Source: an uncultured Bacteroidota bacterium
GTDB taxonomy: Bacteria > Bacteroidota > Bacteroidia > Chitinophagales > Chitinophagaceae
Reading direction: 5' to 3'
Assembly: GCA_903881585.1 (NCBI GenBank)
Contig: CAIRTW010000091.1
Coordinates: 1 to 46,911, forward strand
DNA: 46,911 nucleotides
Both the position numbers and the translations under genes were made by a program. The notes under the pieces were generated by a model, which had not been told where the DNA came from, searched no databases, and saw nothing but the letters and a program-made list of their open reading frames with translations. This document shows, in pieces, positions 15,889 through 25,173 of the stretch (the first letter of the stretch is position 1; each line of letters starts with the position of its first letter).

Positions 15889-17832
15889 TTAGTTGACCCC
15901 ATCCACAAAATACATGCTTAGCTCGCCTTTATTCTTGGCCGAAAGTTCACCGCGGTAGGTGCATTTGTATTGTTCCTTTACCAGCTCATAGGTATCCTGC
16001 GAAATGTTGACCCTGCCGGCCTCGCCGCCCTGCTCCATGCGGGCTGCTATGTTTACCGCATCGCCCCATATATCGTAAGCAAATTTTATTACGCCCACTA
16101 TGCCGGCCACCACGCTGCCGCTGTGTATGCCTATCCTGATCTCAAAGGTCTTGTCGCCCAGCTGCCGCCGCCTTTGCTGCATAAATTCGTTTATGTCCAG
16201 CGCAGCATGCACCACGCGCTGTGCATGCATTGGGTCGGCTACGGGCAAGCCGCCAACTGCCAGGTAGGCGTCGCCTATTGTTTTTATCTTCTCAATGTTA
16301 TACTTGCGTGTTATTTCATCAAATGCCTTGAAGCAAGTATGCAGCTCATCTATGAGCTGCTGCGGATTCATCTGCTCACTGGCTGTTGTGAAGTTGACAA
16401 AGTCGGTGAACATGACGGTTACAGGGTCAAAATAGCGCGCTTCGGCTGTGCCTTTGTCTTTAAGCTCGTCCGCCACTTCCGACGGGAGTATGTTAAGCAG
16501 CAGGTCTTCCGACCTCTTTTTTTCGCGGCTGAGGAGCGCGTTGGTTTTTTTCTGGTTCCGGTAGTTTCTGAGCACAAAGAAGATAGCTACCAGCAGCAGC
16601 GTAATGCTCACGAGCAGGAATGCCCATATAAGTACTTGTATCTTTATTTCGCGGTCGCGCTTCTGAGCATCCGCCTCGCGTTTCTGAGCATCCGCCTCGC
16701 GTTTTTCAAGGTTTATTTTTTGCTGTACGCTTACCAGTATCAGGGCGTTTTTTTCGGCAGAAGAGCTGTCTGATACACGCCGTGCGGAATCTTCATAATT
16801 GAACGCTACCGGGTAATTGCCAGTTACTGCATATCCTTTTGCCAGCAGTGGATAGATGAATTCCAGCAGCTCATACTGGTCCCATTTGGCACCGTCTATG
16901 ATCATCTGGTTTGCCTGCAGCAGCAGCGCCATTCCCTTTTTTTTATCATTCAATTCCAGGTACACATCTCCCAATACAGCAATAGATTTTGCGGAATTAT
17001 TATTCAGTTTATTATGTGCCAGGCCGGTTTCTATATCTTCTTCCAGCAGCGGAATGGCTTCCTTATACCGTTTTTCCAGGTAATAAGTGATGCCGAGGTT
17101 GCCTCCGGTAATTCCTATCCATACTTTCTGGTTATTCTGCTTAGAGAGATTGTATGCCTCCAGGAAATAGTGTTCCGCAGAATCATAAACACCCGAACGG
17201 CGGTAACACAGGCCAATAGTGTTTAAAAGATCGGCCGGGGTAGGGTGCAGGTAACGGGTTCCCGTTTTTTTTGCTTCCAGAAAAATGGGCAGTGCGGCAT
17301 CATAATCTTTAAACCGGTAATAGCACAAACCAAGGTTGTAGAGGTAACTGTATTTTGGCGGAAACTGGCTGGATGTGAGCCGTGAATAGATATTATTTGC
17401 CTCCAATGACAATTCGAATGCTTTGCTGAATGTCTTTGGATTTCGCCAGTAATAATCCCCCAGCATCTGCAGCCCCTCGGCCTGTAGCTCCGGCAGTTTG
17501 TTTTCCCGGATCTCTTTAATAACTCCCGGTAATTCCTCTTCGATCTTCGACGCAGCCTGAGGACCCTTAAACCTCGACCAGAACAAGTACTCTTTTAGCT
17601 TCAGTGCATATTTCAGCTGTTTGTCTCCATTATCGCCGGCCCATTTTTCCAGGCCCCTCAATTCATAAAGGCTTTGGGCTGAATCGAGCCTGCCTATCAC
17701 ATTGTACAGGGAATCGACCGCAAAAAACTGCAGCGCATAAGACTTATGAAGCAGGTTATCTGGATATGCCCGGGCATTTAAAAAACAACTGACAGTAAGA
17801 AAAGCGGTAATAATAAATGCTCGGGCAGACAT
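15889..17832 (-). CDS. Class III adenylate/guanylate cyclase with N-terminal TPR sensor
   Basis: The 647-residue protein carries a signal peptide (FIITAFLTVSCFLNARAYP), a periplasmic TPR region (about residues 100-330, for example LYNLGLCYYRFKDYDAALPIF), a short coiled coil with two EADAQKR repeats, one membrane helix (VLIWAFLLVSITLLLVAIFF), and a C-terminal cyclase domain. The domain shows MFTDFVNFT with the first metal Asp, IKTIGDAYLAVGG with the second Asp and substrate Lys, and DIWGDAVNIAAR with Asp and Arg; the Lys/Asp pair favours ATP over GTP. It should make cAMP in response to a periplasmic signal. A small membrane protein gene ends 6 nt before its start. Confidence 0.9.
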   Translation of the reverse strand: MSARAFIITAFLTVSCFLNARAYPDNLLHKSYALQFFAVDSLYNVIGRLDSAQSLYELRGLEKWAGDNGDKQLKYALKLKEYLFWSRFKGPQAASKIEEELPGVIKEIRENKLPELQAEGLQMLGDYYWRNPKTFSKAFELSLEANNIYSRLTSSQFPPKYSYLYNLGLCYYRFKDYDAALPIFLEAKKTGTRYLHPTPADLLNTIGLCYRRSGVYDSAEHYFLEAYNLSKQNNQKVWIGITGGNLGITYYLEKRYKEAIPLLEEDIETGLAHNKLNNNSAKSIAVLGDVYLELNDKKKGMALLLQANQMIIDGAKWDQYELLEFIYPLLAKGYAVTGNYPVAFNYEDSARRVSDSSSAEKNALILVSVQQKINLEKREADAQKREADAQKRDREIKIQVLIWAFLLVSITLLLVAIFFVLRNYRNQKKTNALLSREKKRSEDLLLNILPSEVADELKDKGTAEARYFDPVTVMFTDFVNFTTASEQMNPQQLIDELHTCFKAFDEITRKYNIEKIKTIGDAYLAVGGLPVADPMHAQRVVHAALDINEFMQQRRRQLGDKTFEIRIGIHSGSVVAGIVGVIKFAYDIWGDAVNIAARMEQGGEAGRVNISQDTYELVKEQYKCTYRGELSAKNKGELSMYFVDGVN

Positions 17833-17838
17833 AGGCCA

Positions 17839-18030
17839 TTAATTAAAATAACCCTTCGGGATGCTTAACCACTGCCCATGGGCCAGGTGCCCTGTGATCA
17901 AAAAGTAAATTAAGGCCAGCGGCCAGAATATCCAGTGGATAATGAGCAGAATGACACTGTGATAAATATGCCAGCTAACTAGCGCTGTATATAAGCCTAA
18001 CAGAAAGTAGATAACGGATTTGCTTCTCAT
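17839..18030 (-). CDS. Small hydrophobic membrane protein, co-transcribed with the cyclase
   Basis: The 63-residue product has two probable membrane helices (YFLLGLYTALVSWHIYHSV and LLIIHWIFWPLALIYFLI) and no family I recognise. Its stop is only 6 nt before the cyclase ATG, so the genes are probably co-translated. The palindrome CGTAAATTTACG, which includes a -7-like TAAATTTA, lies just upstream of the start. Confidence 0.55.
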   Translation of the reverse strand: MRSKSVIYFLLGLYTALVSWHIYHSVILLIIHWIFWPLALIYFLITGHLAHGQWLSIPKGYFN

Positions 18031-18166
18031 GGCGCGTAAATTTACGTGTGGTTATGTGTGTAAAAATGCAACTTTTTATTTATGTTTTTATGAAAAAAAA
18101 TAAAAATCAATTCAAAAGTGGTCCGCTTTATGCTACATTTCAAACAATGAAAATCACAAAAATATG

Positions 18167-18174
18167 TACATTTG
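18167..18174 (+). promoter_or_regulatory. -7 element for the 18208 gene
   Basis: TACATTTG fits TAnnTTTG at all fixed positions. It overlaps the region where a longer TTG-initiated reading frame would begin, which supports using the downstream ATG as the true start. Confidence 0.45.
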
Positions 18175-18207
18175 GTAAACTCCATTTATCACAAAACCCA
18201 AAGGGCG

Positions 18208-18726
18208 ATGAAGAAATTCCTGCTTATTCCGGTACTGGCCACAGTCACAGTTTTTTCCAGCTTTACCCGCGCGAATGAATCAGAAAAGTACACTTCTGCC
18301 GAAGGGCATTTCTCTGTTACATTCCCCGGCAAGCCCGACGAAAGCACGCAGGACGAAGAGACAGAAGAAAATACTTTTTACAAAATACACCTGGCACAAT
18401 ACGCGCCCAGCGAAAACGAAGTATATATGATGGCATGGGCAGACCTGACCAATTTTTTCCCGAAGAATAAAACGGTTAAACAGTTCCTGGAAGATTGCCG
18501 CGACAATGCAACGCGCAATATGAGGGCCCTGCAGGTAACCACCACTGCCACTGAGCTGGGCGACAAACCTTATATCGAGTTTACATTTGCATCGGACGAG
18601 GCAACAGGCAAGGATCGTATTTACCTGATCAATAAATTTCAGTACATCATCATCACTATCTTTTCCCTCAAGACAGGCATACCACCATCGGCTGATAAAT
18701 TTATCGGGTCGTTTGCTACGATGTAG
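18208..18726 (+). CDS. Exported hypothetical protein
   Basis: The start at ATG 18208 gives a clean signal peptide (MKKFLLIPVLATVTVFSSFTRA). The mature part of about 150 residues has a compact alpha/beta feel (GHFSVTFPGKPDESTQ, then a two-strand segment, then IYLINKFQYIIITIFSLKTG near the C-terminus). The GHFSVTFPGKP opening occurs in a number of small periplasmic or lipoprotein-like proteins of unknown function. I do not assign a role. It stands alone, with the cyclase cluster divergent upstream and a gene-poor tract downstream. Confidence 0.68.
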   Translation: MKKFLLIPVLATVTVFSSFTRANESEKYTSAEGHFSVTFPGKPDESTQDEETEENTFYKIHLAQYAPSENEVYMMAWADLTNFFPKNKTVKQFLEDCRDNATRNMRALQVTTTATELGDKPYIEFTFASDEATGKDRIYLINKFQYIIITIFSLKTGIPPSADKFIGSFATM

Positions 18727-19293
18727 TAGTCTGAACCTGGATTTGCATGATTAAAAGATTACCCTGATTTTTTCTGTGAGTAGTATGGTTTACTGCGGTT
18801 GCATATTCTTTGAAGAAACAATTTGCGAACTCCGGAGATAGTTTTCAAACGGAAGTTTTTCTGATTTTTCTTCAGGTTTTTCTTTGAGCCGAATGAACAA
18901 GCTTTGTTGTTATTTATACCGTTGCTTCGCAGGGCAGGTAAAAGATTACCCCTACAGCGAATGCCCCATGTTAATTATATTTTTTGCGTGTTGATATGGG
19001 ACATTTTAAAATTGCAAGTAGTTTATTTTTAGCTGTTTATGTATTAGGCCATGTCCCGTTCTGCCTCATTTATGCCCCGGGTGGGACATTACTGTTGTCT
19101 GAATCAGAATTTTCAGAATTATTGAATTTTCAGAATTCCGGGTTATCCTCCGAAATAATCGAGATGTGGGGCATTTTATGCTCCATTGTACCCCGTGCTA
19201 GCTGTATGTCTGAACCTCAGGTTAAACGAGATTTACTGATTAACTGTTTTCCTATGACCTAGCAGAAAAAAATTGCGACCCTGTGTGCTTGTA

Positions 19294-19520
19294 ATGATTC
19301 GCAAAGCTTTTGTTTGCGGCTTTGGTGTATTTTTTCCTTTTTTGGCTCAAAGTTCTTACAGAAAAATGAAGGTAAAAAATTGAAGTTTTATGATAGTGCG
19401 TATTTGCGATATCATGTGCTGAGGGCGGGATATGATGTAACTTTTTTTGGGGATAAGGGGATGAGGATGAGTGAGGTATATGTGATGACTCGCAAAGCGG
19501 ATACCGATAGTTATCGGTAG
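19294..19520 (+). pseudogene. Possible broken gene for a small secreted protein
   Basis: An ATG opens MIRKAFVCGFGVFFPFLAQSS, which reads as a signal peptide ending in LAQ, but the frame stops about 10 codons later. In the next frame the DNA continues as KKLKFYDSAYLRYHVLRAG and GDKGMRMSEVYVMT to a stop. One frameshift would join them into a protein of about 75 residues. The rest matches no family I know, so this is a weak call. Confidence 0.3.
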
Positions 19521-19551
19521 GACTCCACTGGAACGTAGTCGGGAGACTACG
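19502..19551. repeat. Two adjacent inverted repeats
   Basis: TACCGATA/TATCGGTA (19502-19519, 8-bp arms, 2-nt loop) and CGTAGTC/GACTACG (19534-19551, 7-bp arms, 4-nt loop) sit 14 nt apart. Both are perfect. Confidence 0.55.
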
Positions 19552-19709
19552 CTCAACTGAGGTTAGGCGTGTTTGTGAAATAATCTGCATCAAAAACTTC
19601 AACTATCGTACCCTGATTACCTCCGAGTCCGGCGATCAACCTTCGCTACAGCTATGGCAGATGAAAAGGGCCGAGACTCGGAGGGGACAGAAAATAGACC
19701 TCTCCCCGG

Positions 19710-19726
19710 CCTCTCCGAAGGAGAGG
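19710..19726. repeat. Inverted repeat CCTCTCC-GAA-GGAGAGG
   Basis: Seven-base perfect arms around GAA. It is directly preceded by a partial second copy (CTCTCCCC), a pattern of dispersed repeats in related genomes. Confidence 0.5.
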
Positions 19727-19754
19727 TGCAGTAGGATGAGTTACGTAGATTAAT

Positions 19755-19790
19755 AATCAGAGGCTGCTCCTGTAGGGGTGGCCTCTGATT
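19755..19790. repeat. 10-bp-arm inverted repeat AATCAGAGGC/GCCTCTGATT
   Basis: Arms at 19755-19764 and 19781-19790 are perfectly complementary around a 16-nt loop. Confidence 0.55.
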
Positions 19791-19842
19791 TTCGACCTTT
19801 CAGCTGGTGGGAATATCTTGTCTTATCACCCCGCCTTCGGCA

Positions 19843-19865
19843 CCCCTCTTTGAAGAAAAGAGGGG
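19843..19865. repeat. Inverted repeat CCCCTCTTT/AAAGAGGGG
   Basis: Nine-base perfect arms around 5 nt. A close relative (CCCCTCCTT/AAGGAGGGG, 19987-20009) lies 140 bp away. Confidence 0.55.
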
Positions 19866-19951
19866 AGTGTGTTGCGTGCCCCTGTTTCGTGAGGTTGCTT
19901 CCTGCGTCGCAATGACGTGAGCACAGTGTCGGGCGCGAGCCAACCACCCCG

Positions 19952-20009
19952 GCTGAAAAGCATGCTTCGCTATGCTTTTCAGCACGCCCCTCCTTGAAAA
20001 AAGGAGGGG
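19952..20009. repeat. Two strong inverted repeats in tandem
   Basis: GCTGAAAAGCAT/ATGCTTTTCAGC (19952-19983) has 12-bp perfect arms around an 8-nt loop and is the strongest hairpin of the tract. CCCCTCCTT/AAGGAGGGG (19987-20009) follows 3 nt later with 9-bp arms. Confidence 0.6.
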
Positions 20010-20217
20010 AGGTGTTACGCCTTTCGCGATGGGCAAGCTCAGTAGTGATATATTTTACAAGGGTATCAACATCCCTTACCTGAAGCAGCATATAAAATAA
20101 TATTATTTAAAAAAGAAATTTTTCCACCGGTACTAACATTTCCGCCGCTAATCACGCCTATATTTATAGCAGGTTATTATACGTGCTGTAAAGCCTGCAA
20201 AAATTACCCCGGTTGCG

Positions 20218-20811
20218 TTGAATAATTTAGTTAATATAAACAGCGATTTTTTGATAACAGACAATAGTTTATCGGGGCAGGATGAGCTAAAAGTGCTGAT
20301 CGGGCAATGTATTGCCCACTCAAGAAGCGCACAAAAAAGGCTTTATGACCTGTATGCCCCGGACGCTTATGGAATAGTAAGGAGGCTGGTGTACAATGAT
20401 GAGCAAAAGGCAAAGGCAATACTGAATGAAGCGTTCTTTAAAATTTTCAGAGACCTGGACAAGTTTGCGTTCCAGGGGGCGTTTGAAGGCTGGGTGAGGA
20501 AAATAGTGGTGCATACCGTGGCAGACCATATGCGGCAAAACATAAAGGCCGGGCCACACAGAGAAGTGCAGCCGGAGGACGCGTATATAAACAGTGAACC
20601 GGTAGAAAATCTATCGCACAAGTAACTACTGAAACTGGTGGCGACACTGCCGGATGCGCAAAGGGAGATCTTTAACTTATTCGTATTTGAAAATTATTCG
20701 CACAAGGAGATAGCGAAATTGCTGAACATAAATCAAAACAACTGCCGGTGGCACCTGAATGATGCCCGCAGAAGGCTAAAAGAGAAAATAAGTGCACTTG
20801 TAAATAAATAG
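20218..20811 (+). pseudogene. ECF sigma-70 factor interrupted by an in-frame TAA
   Basis: The first 135 codons encode sigma region 2 (AQKRLYDLYAPDAYGIVRRL, AFFKIFRDLDKFAFQGAFEGW). A TAA at 20623-20625 stops the frame. The same frame then continues without a break for 61 codons as a complete region 4: LLKLVATLPDAQREIFNL, the helix-turn-helix SHKEIAKLLNINQNNCRWHL and NDARRRLKEKI. No frameshift is needed, so a single base change (for example from TAC/TAT, CAA or GAA) explains the break. If the stop is real, the product lacks DNA-binding region 4 for the -35/-33 element. Start TTG is the only good candidate upstream of region 2. The linked barrel gene begins 3 nt after the end. Confidence 0.85.
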
Positions 20812-20814
20812 ACT

Positions 20815-22341
20815 GTGAGTAATTATTGGAAACATATCGATGATTTTTTCAGGGAGAAGCTCGGCCGATACCGGGAGACGCCCCCCCCTGATGTGTGGGA
20901 AGCCCTTGATAAACAGCTGGATGGATTGATACCGTCACCAACTACTCCATCCGCGCCGCGGCCGTCGTTCCGCTGGCTGGGCCATCTGGCCATGGTGTCG
21001 CTGGTTGCCGTGCTCTCCATTCCGCTGGTGAAAAAACTGACTGGCAGCAAAGCCACACAGGCAACTGCTGTGCCTGTAGAAGCGCCGGTGGCTGCTAATA
21101 CTGCAAACGCACCTGTAGCCGCTACGAACGTAGTTTCTGCAGTAACAAAAGAACAACCCGGATCGGATAAAGACGCCGGCACCAGTGCCGACGCTTCATC
21201 AGCTGCACCAGCGCTCATAGCGGCTGTGCGCAGCCAACAGCCGGCAGAAACTTCATACGCAAAAACGCCTGTCCGGAAAAAGAACACGGCTGAAAACAAA
21301 AGCCGTGAAAAACGGAACACTGGCGGTAACAGCAAAACCAGTACGGCCAAAGGTGGAAAAACGGAAAACGACGGCGGCAAGCCGCCTGCCAAAACAAATA
21401 ATTATAACAGCGGCAAAGCCAATACCGGTAGCGGTATTGCTGCCAAAGAAAAGGAAGCAACAACAACTACTACCAAGCAAACGCAGCCAGCCCCTAAAAC
21501 CCCTCCGGCTAAAGAGATCGCGAAAAAAGCAGCTACTAAAAAAGCAGAAGTTAAACCTGCCAAGCCACCATTTACCCGGGTGTAAGCCGGCCTTAAGGTA
21601 GGTTATGAGCGCGGGGCAGGCAATGACGCAGCCTCTAAGTACACAGTATCTCCCTACCTGCAGTACAACTTATCGCAGAAGTTCTCCCTGCTGGTGCAGC
21701 CTACCGCGAAATATGCACAGCTAAAGACAGGAAATGTTGGTAACAGTAAGTCCTACTACAAAGAGAACCATGACGGGGTTGCCACGCTGGACAGCAGTGT
21801 GCGGACCGGCGCAGTTGGCGGTACTCAAACGTATATGAACTATTACACGTACAGCGAGACGCATGATTCTATCGTAAAATCTTACAGGAAGGGTGGTAAC
21901 TACCTGGAGCTTGAGATCCCGATATTGCTGAAATACAAGCTGACTAAAAGCCTGTCTGTGTATGGCGGCGCTAACTTCCTGTATCATAAGGTGGGCGTTA
22001 CGGAAAATACGTACACAAAACAGGATATCGCAAGATCCACTGATTTTGCCGGGGCAACTATCGGGTTGCCAACAACCGCACCGGTATTTAACGGATCAGA
22101 TTACACCTATGCCGGCACGCCAATAGCAAATTATAAAGGGTCCCTTTATCCATCGCCAAAGGGCATAGTAAACCTGGGCTATATGCTTGGGGTCAGCTAT
22201 GAGTACAGTAACAAGTGGCTGTTTGACGCGTTGCTGGAACAAAGCCCTGCTAACAAGAATGTGGAGGGGGGATATAACGTAAATGCACCGGTTTCGGCGG
22301 CATATTTCCGCTTGTCTGTGGGTTATAAATTTATTAAATAA
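20815..22341 (+). pseudogene. Outer-membrane-barrel protein with anti-sigma-like N-terminus, interrupted by an in-frame TAA
   Basis: The first part opens YWKHIDDFFREKLGRYRETP and PPPDVWEALDKQLDG, an N-terminal pattern common in proteins paired with ECF sigma factors in Bacteroidota. One membrane helix (WLGHLAMVSLVAVLSIPLV) and a long Lys/Thr/Ala-rich linker follow. At 21583-21585 a TAA interrupts the frame, which then continues unbroken as a beta-barrel domain (AGLKVGYERGAGND, SPYLQYNLSQKFSLLVQP ... FRLSVGYKFIK). A single nonsense change would explain it; the barrel domain cannot be made without readthrough or re-initiation. The GTG start lies 3 nt after the sigma gene, indicating one operon. 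Its length (508 codons) fits the family. Confidence 0.78.
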
Positions 22342-22447
22342 GTAACTGAATAAAAATTATCCGTAATTTCCGCAGACATTCGCACCGCAGACTAAGCCCA
22401 TCCCCTGGAAGATCACCTTTGGACTAAGTGAATGATGTATAGAATAA

Positions 22448-25033
22448 ATGGGCGGAGCTAAAATAACACATATAAAACCTCAAGGGGCGCAAAGTATTGC
22501 GCCCCTTTGGGCTTTATGCATTTTGTTTTGTACAGCCGTTCTCATTTCATCGCAGGCAAAAGCGCAGGTAATATTCACCATAGCGGGCAATGGCTATGTG
22601 GGTTATTATGGAGACGCGGGCCCGGCAACCGCAGCAGCGCTGGATTCCCCGGGATGTGTTGTTACAGATGGCCTGGGCAATATCTACATCAGCGACCAGC
22701 TGAATAATTGCGTAAGAAAAGTAAACGCCGCCGGAGTGATCACCACCATTGCCGGCACAGGTGTGCCGGGATATAACGGTGACGGTGTAGCGACTGCTGC
22801 CCAGCTCAATTCGAACTGGGGCGTGGCAGCAGACCACTACGGTAATGTATATATAGCCGACCAGAACAATAGCCTCATACGCAAAGTAAATGCCGCCGGT
22901 GTGATGACAACCATAGCCGGAACCGGGACTGCCGGATTTTCCGGAGATAATGGCCCGGCGCTGCATGCGAGGTTGGGGCACCCACTGGGAATTGCAGTGG
23001 ACGGGATGGGAAACGTTTACATAGGCGATGCAGATAATTACCGGGTGCGCCGTATAGACACTGCGGGTATCATCACCACGATAGCAGGAACAGGTACAAG
23101 GGGTTATAGTGGCAATGGCGGCCCCGCAACAGCGGCAAAGCTTGAATTTATGTGGGGGCTGGCAACCGACCAGGCAGGTTATGTATACATAGCCGATGGC
23201 AGCAACAACCGCATTCGCCGGGCAGACCCGGCCCCGGGAGGGCTCATTGTGACCGTGGCTGGTGATGGTGACCCAGGCGCAGCTGGTGATGGAGGAAATG
23301 CAACCGATGCCCAGCTCAATTCCCCCACAGGCGTATTTGTGAATGGCTCAGGAGAAATTTTTATTGCAGATTGTGTAAACAACCGGATCAGGAAAGTGAG
23401 CGCCGGCGGCATTATCAGCACCGTTGCGGGGACCGGCTCGCCGGGTTTTGCCGGCGACAACGTGCTGGCTACTGCAGCGATGCTGCGCCGGCCCCTGACT
23501 GTATGCCAGGACGAGCGTAACAACCTATATATCGCGGACCTCGATAATGTGCGCATCAGGGAAGTAAAAGTACTGCCACTATTGACGTTTACTGCAGGCC
23601 ACAACCAGAACCTGACCATATGCGAGAACGAACCTGCTTGTTCTCTTGACTCCGCTATGGCCGTCCTCGATTACACAACCAGTCTCACAGATATATGGAC
23701 AGTGCTGACAATACCCACACATGGCTACCTTGACTTCACCTACAGCGCAGTATCCTCAGGTGGCGTATTGCTTCCGTCCGGTTTATCCTACACACCAGAT
23801 CCAGGCTATACGGGCACTGATGAATTTACGGTACGCGCGTCGGATGGAACGTTTATGGACACTACCATTGTAAATCTGACCGTAACCCCGCTCGTAACAA
23901 CGGCTGGTGTTATTACCGGAGCGTCTGAGCTTTGTACGGGTTATGCCGTAGCGCTTAAAGATTCGGTGCCGGGTGGTACCTGGGCCTGCACTAACAACCT
24001 CCTGAGTATGATCAGCACAGGAGATACTGTTGCTATAACCGGACTAGCTGCGGGAGCGGACACGCTATTCTACATTGTGGCCAATGTATGCAATGCGGAT
24101 ACCGCTGCCAGGCGGGTATCTGTGCTGCCCCAGCCATTCGCAGGCGCTATCAGCGGACCAAGCTCGGTATGCATCAATGATACGGTGACGCTGGCGGACT
24201 CGGCATCCGGCGGCACATGGAGCAGTGCAAACGGGGCAGCAACCGTATGGGCGGGGGTAGTTACCGGGCTGCACCCGGGGCCGGCGCTCATATTGTACAC
24301 AGTTCAAAACACAGCATGTTTGTCCACCGCCTCCTACGTAGTGCACGTCGATAGTATTCCCGGTACCCCGGCCATCTCGGGGCCAGGCAGCATCTGCACC
24401 GGTGCGGAGCTGGCGCTTGATGGTGGATCGGGCTTAGGTATATGGAGTTCGGACAACCAGGCAATTGCGACCATAGACGTGCAGACAGGACAGGTAACGG
24501 GAGTATCTCCCGGCACGGCAGCCATCAGCTATGTGATCACAAATGTGTGCGGGGCAACGGGCACAACAAAAATTATGACGGTGAACCCGTTGCCCGATGC
24601 ACCGGTAATAACCCGGAGGGATGATATATTGTATGCGCCAGCCGGTTGCGCAGCCTACCAATGGACCGTTGACGGCATAGCTATAGCATGGGCCGTAGCC
24701 GATACCTGCAAGGCAACGGCCAGTGGTTTTTATGGGGTAACGGTCGCCAGTTCTTTGGGTTGCAGCAGTCTTTCATCGCCATATAACTGGCCGGGCTGCA
24801 CGGCCGATGACCTGGAGATATACCCCAACCCTACACAGGCGATGATATACATAGATTGGTGCGACAAAACTAAAGCGAGGGTGACCGGGGCGGATGGCAG
24901 AGTACTGCTGGCGGCAGACGATGCGAATATTATAGATCTTGGCAGCCTGGCTGACGGGGTCTATATGGTTTCGGTGTATGACAGGAACGGGAAAATGGTA
25001 AAAACCAAACGGATAACCAAGGCAGCAAAATGA
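22448..25033 (+). CDS. Large secreted NHL-repeat protein with T9SS sorting domain
   Basis: The 861-residue protein has a signal peptide ending SSQAKAQ (about residue 39). Six NHL-type blades of about 55 residues follow, each built on AGVITTIAGTG ... GDGxATAAxLxxPxGVAxDxxGNVYIADxxNxxIRKV, forming a six-bladed propeller (residues 40-375). A cadherin-like segment (GYTGTDEFTVRASDGT) comes next, then two or three Ig-like repeats (PGTPAISGPGSICTG). A T9SS tail closes it (DLEIYPNPTQAMIYIDW ... DGVYMVSVYDRNGKMVKTKR). Propeller plus Ig folds suggest a surface adhesin or carbohydrate-binding scaffold; no catalytic residues are seen. It follows the broken barrel gene by 106 nt. Confidence 0.86.
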   Translation: MGGAKITHIKPQGAQSIAPLWALCILFCTAVLISSQAKAQVIFTIAGNGYVGYYGDAGPATAAALDSPGCVVTDGLGNIYISDQLNNCVRKVNAAGVITTIAGTGVPGYNGDGVATAAQLNSNWGVAADHYGNVYIADQNNSLIRKVNAAGVMTTIAGTGTAGFSGDNGPALHARLGHPLGIAVDGMGNVYIGDADNYRVRRIDTAGIITTIAGTGTRGYSGNGGPATAAKLEFMWGLATDQAGYVYIADGSNNRIRRADPAPGGLIVTVAGDGDPGAAGDGGNATDAQLNSPTGVFVNGSGEIFIADCVNNRIRKVSAGGIISTVAGTGSPGFAGDNVLATAAMLRRPLTVCQDERNNLYIADLDNVRIREVKVLPLLTFTAGHNQNLTICENEPACSLDSAMAVLDYTTSLTDIWTVLTIPTHGYLDFTYSAVSSGGVLLPSGLSYTPDPGYTGTDEFTVRASDGTFMDTTIVNLTVTPLVTTAGVITGASELCTGYAVALKDSVPGGTWACTNNLLSMISTGDTVAITGLAAGADTLFYIVANVCNADTAARRVSVLPQPFAGAISGPSSVCINDTVTLADSASGGTWSSANGAATVWAGVVTGLHPGPALILYTVQNTACLSTASYVVHVDSIPGTPAISGPGSICTGAELALDGGSGLGIWSSDNQAIATIDVQTGQVTGVSPGTAAISYVITNVCGATGTTKIMTVNPLPDAPVITRRDDILYAPAGCAAYQWTVDGIAIAWAVADTCKATASGFYGVTVASSLGCSSLSSPYNWPGCTADDLEIYPNPTQAMIYIDWCDKTKARVTGADGRVLLAADDANIIDLGSLADGVYMVSVYDRNGKMVKTKRITKAAK

Positions 25034-25173
25034 AAAATAAATAAGTGAAAAAATAAATTACAAAACATTACTAACATTCTTTAATTCCACTACGCCTTAT
25101 TATTATTAGCGTAGGACTAAAAAACCATAAAAAACCAGATTCTATCGTTGTCCGAAGCTATAACCAGAATTTT

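Larger units (their letters stand above)
18727..20217. other. 1.5-kb gene-poor tract rich in inverted repeats
   Basis: No open frame here has convincing coding character. From 18990 to 19210 the strings TGTCCC/GGGACA and GGGGCATT recur. At 19294-19520 there is a probable broken secreted-protein gene. From 19502 to 20010 at least seven perfect inverted repeats follow one another (listed separately). Some hairpins (CCTCTCC-GAA-GGAGAGG; CCCCTCCTT around a poly-A loop) look like dispersed repeats seen in Bacteroidota genomes, but this needs a genome search. The region probably collects mobile or palindromic debris between the cyclase and sigma factor loci. Confidence 0.5.

Noticed and set aside
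16680..16710. Short tandem repeat in the cyclase gene as a phase-variation tract
   Set aside because: The repeat unit is 21 bp (in frame) encoding a coiled-coil heptad, EADAQKR, so copy changes would not switch the frame.
18984..19262. Open frame of 92 codons on the plus strand in the gene-poor tract
   Set aside because: It has no family resemblance, no convincing start region or promoter, and overlaps the recurring GGGACA/TGTCCC words; it reads as chance.
19750..20091. Open frames on the minus strand through the hairpin cluster
   Set aside because: They are produced by the inverted repeats themselves and translate to low-complexity sequence without homology.
20623..21585. Genome-wide reassignment of TAA to a sense codon
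   Set aside because: Many genes here with well-defined ends stop at TAA (for example those ending at 5074, 6314, 8120, 13428, 37257), so TAA must be a functional stop.
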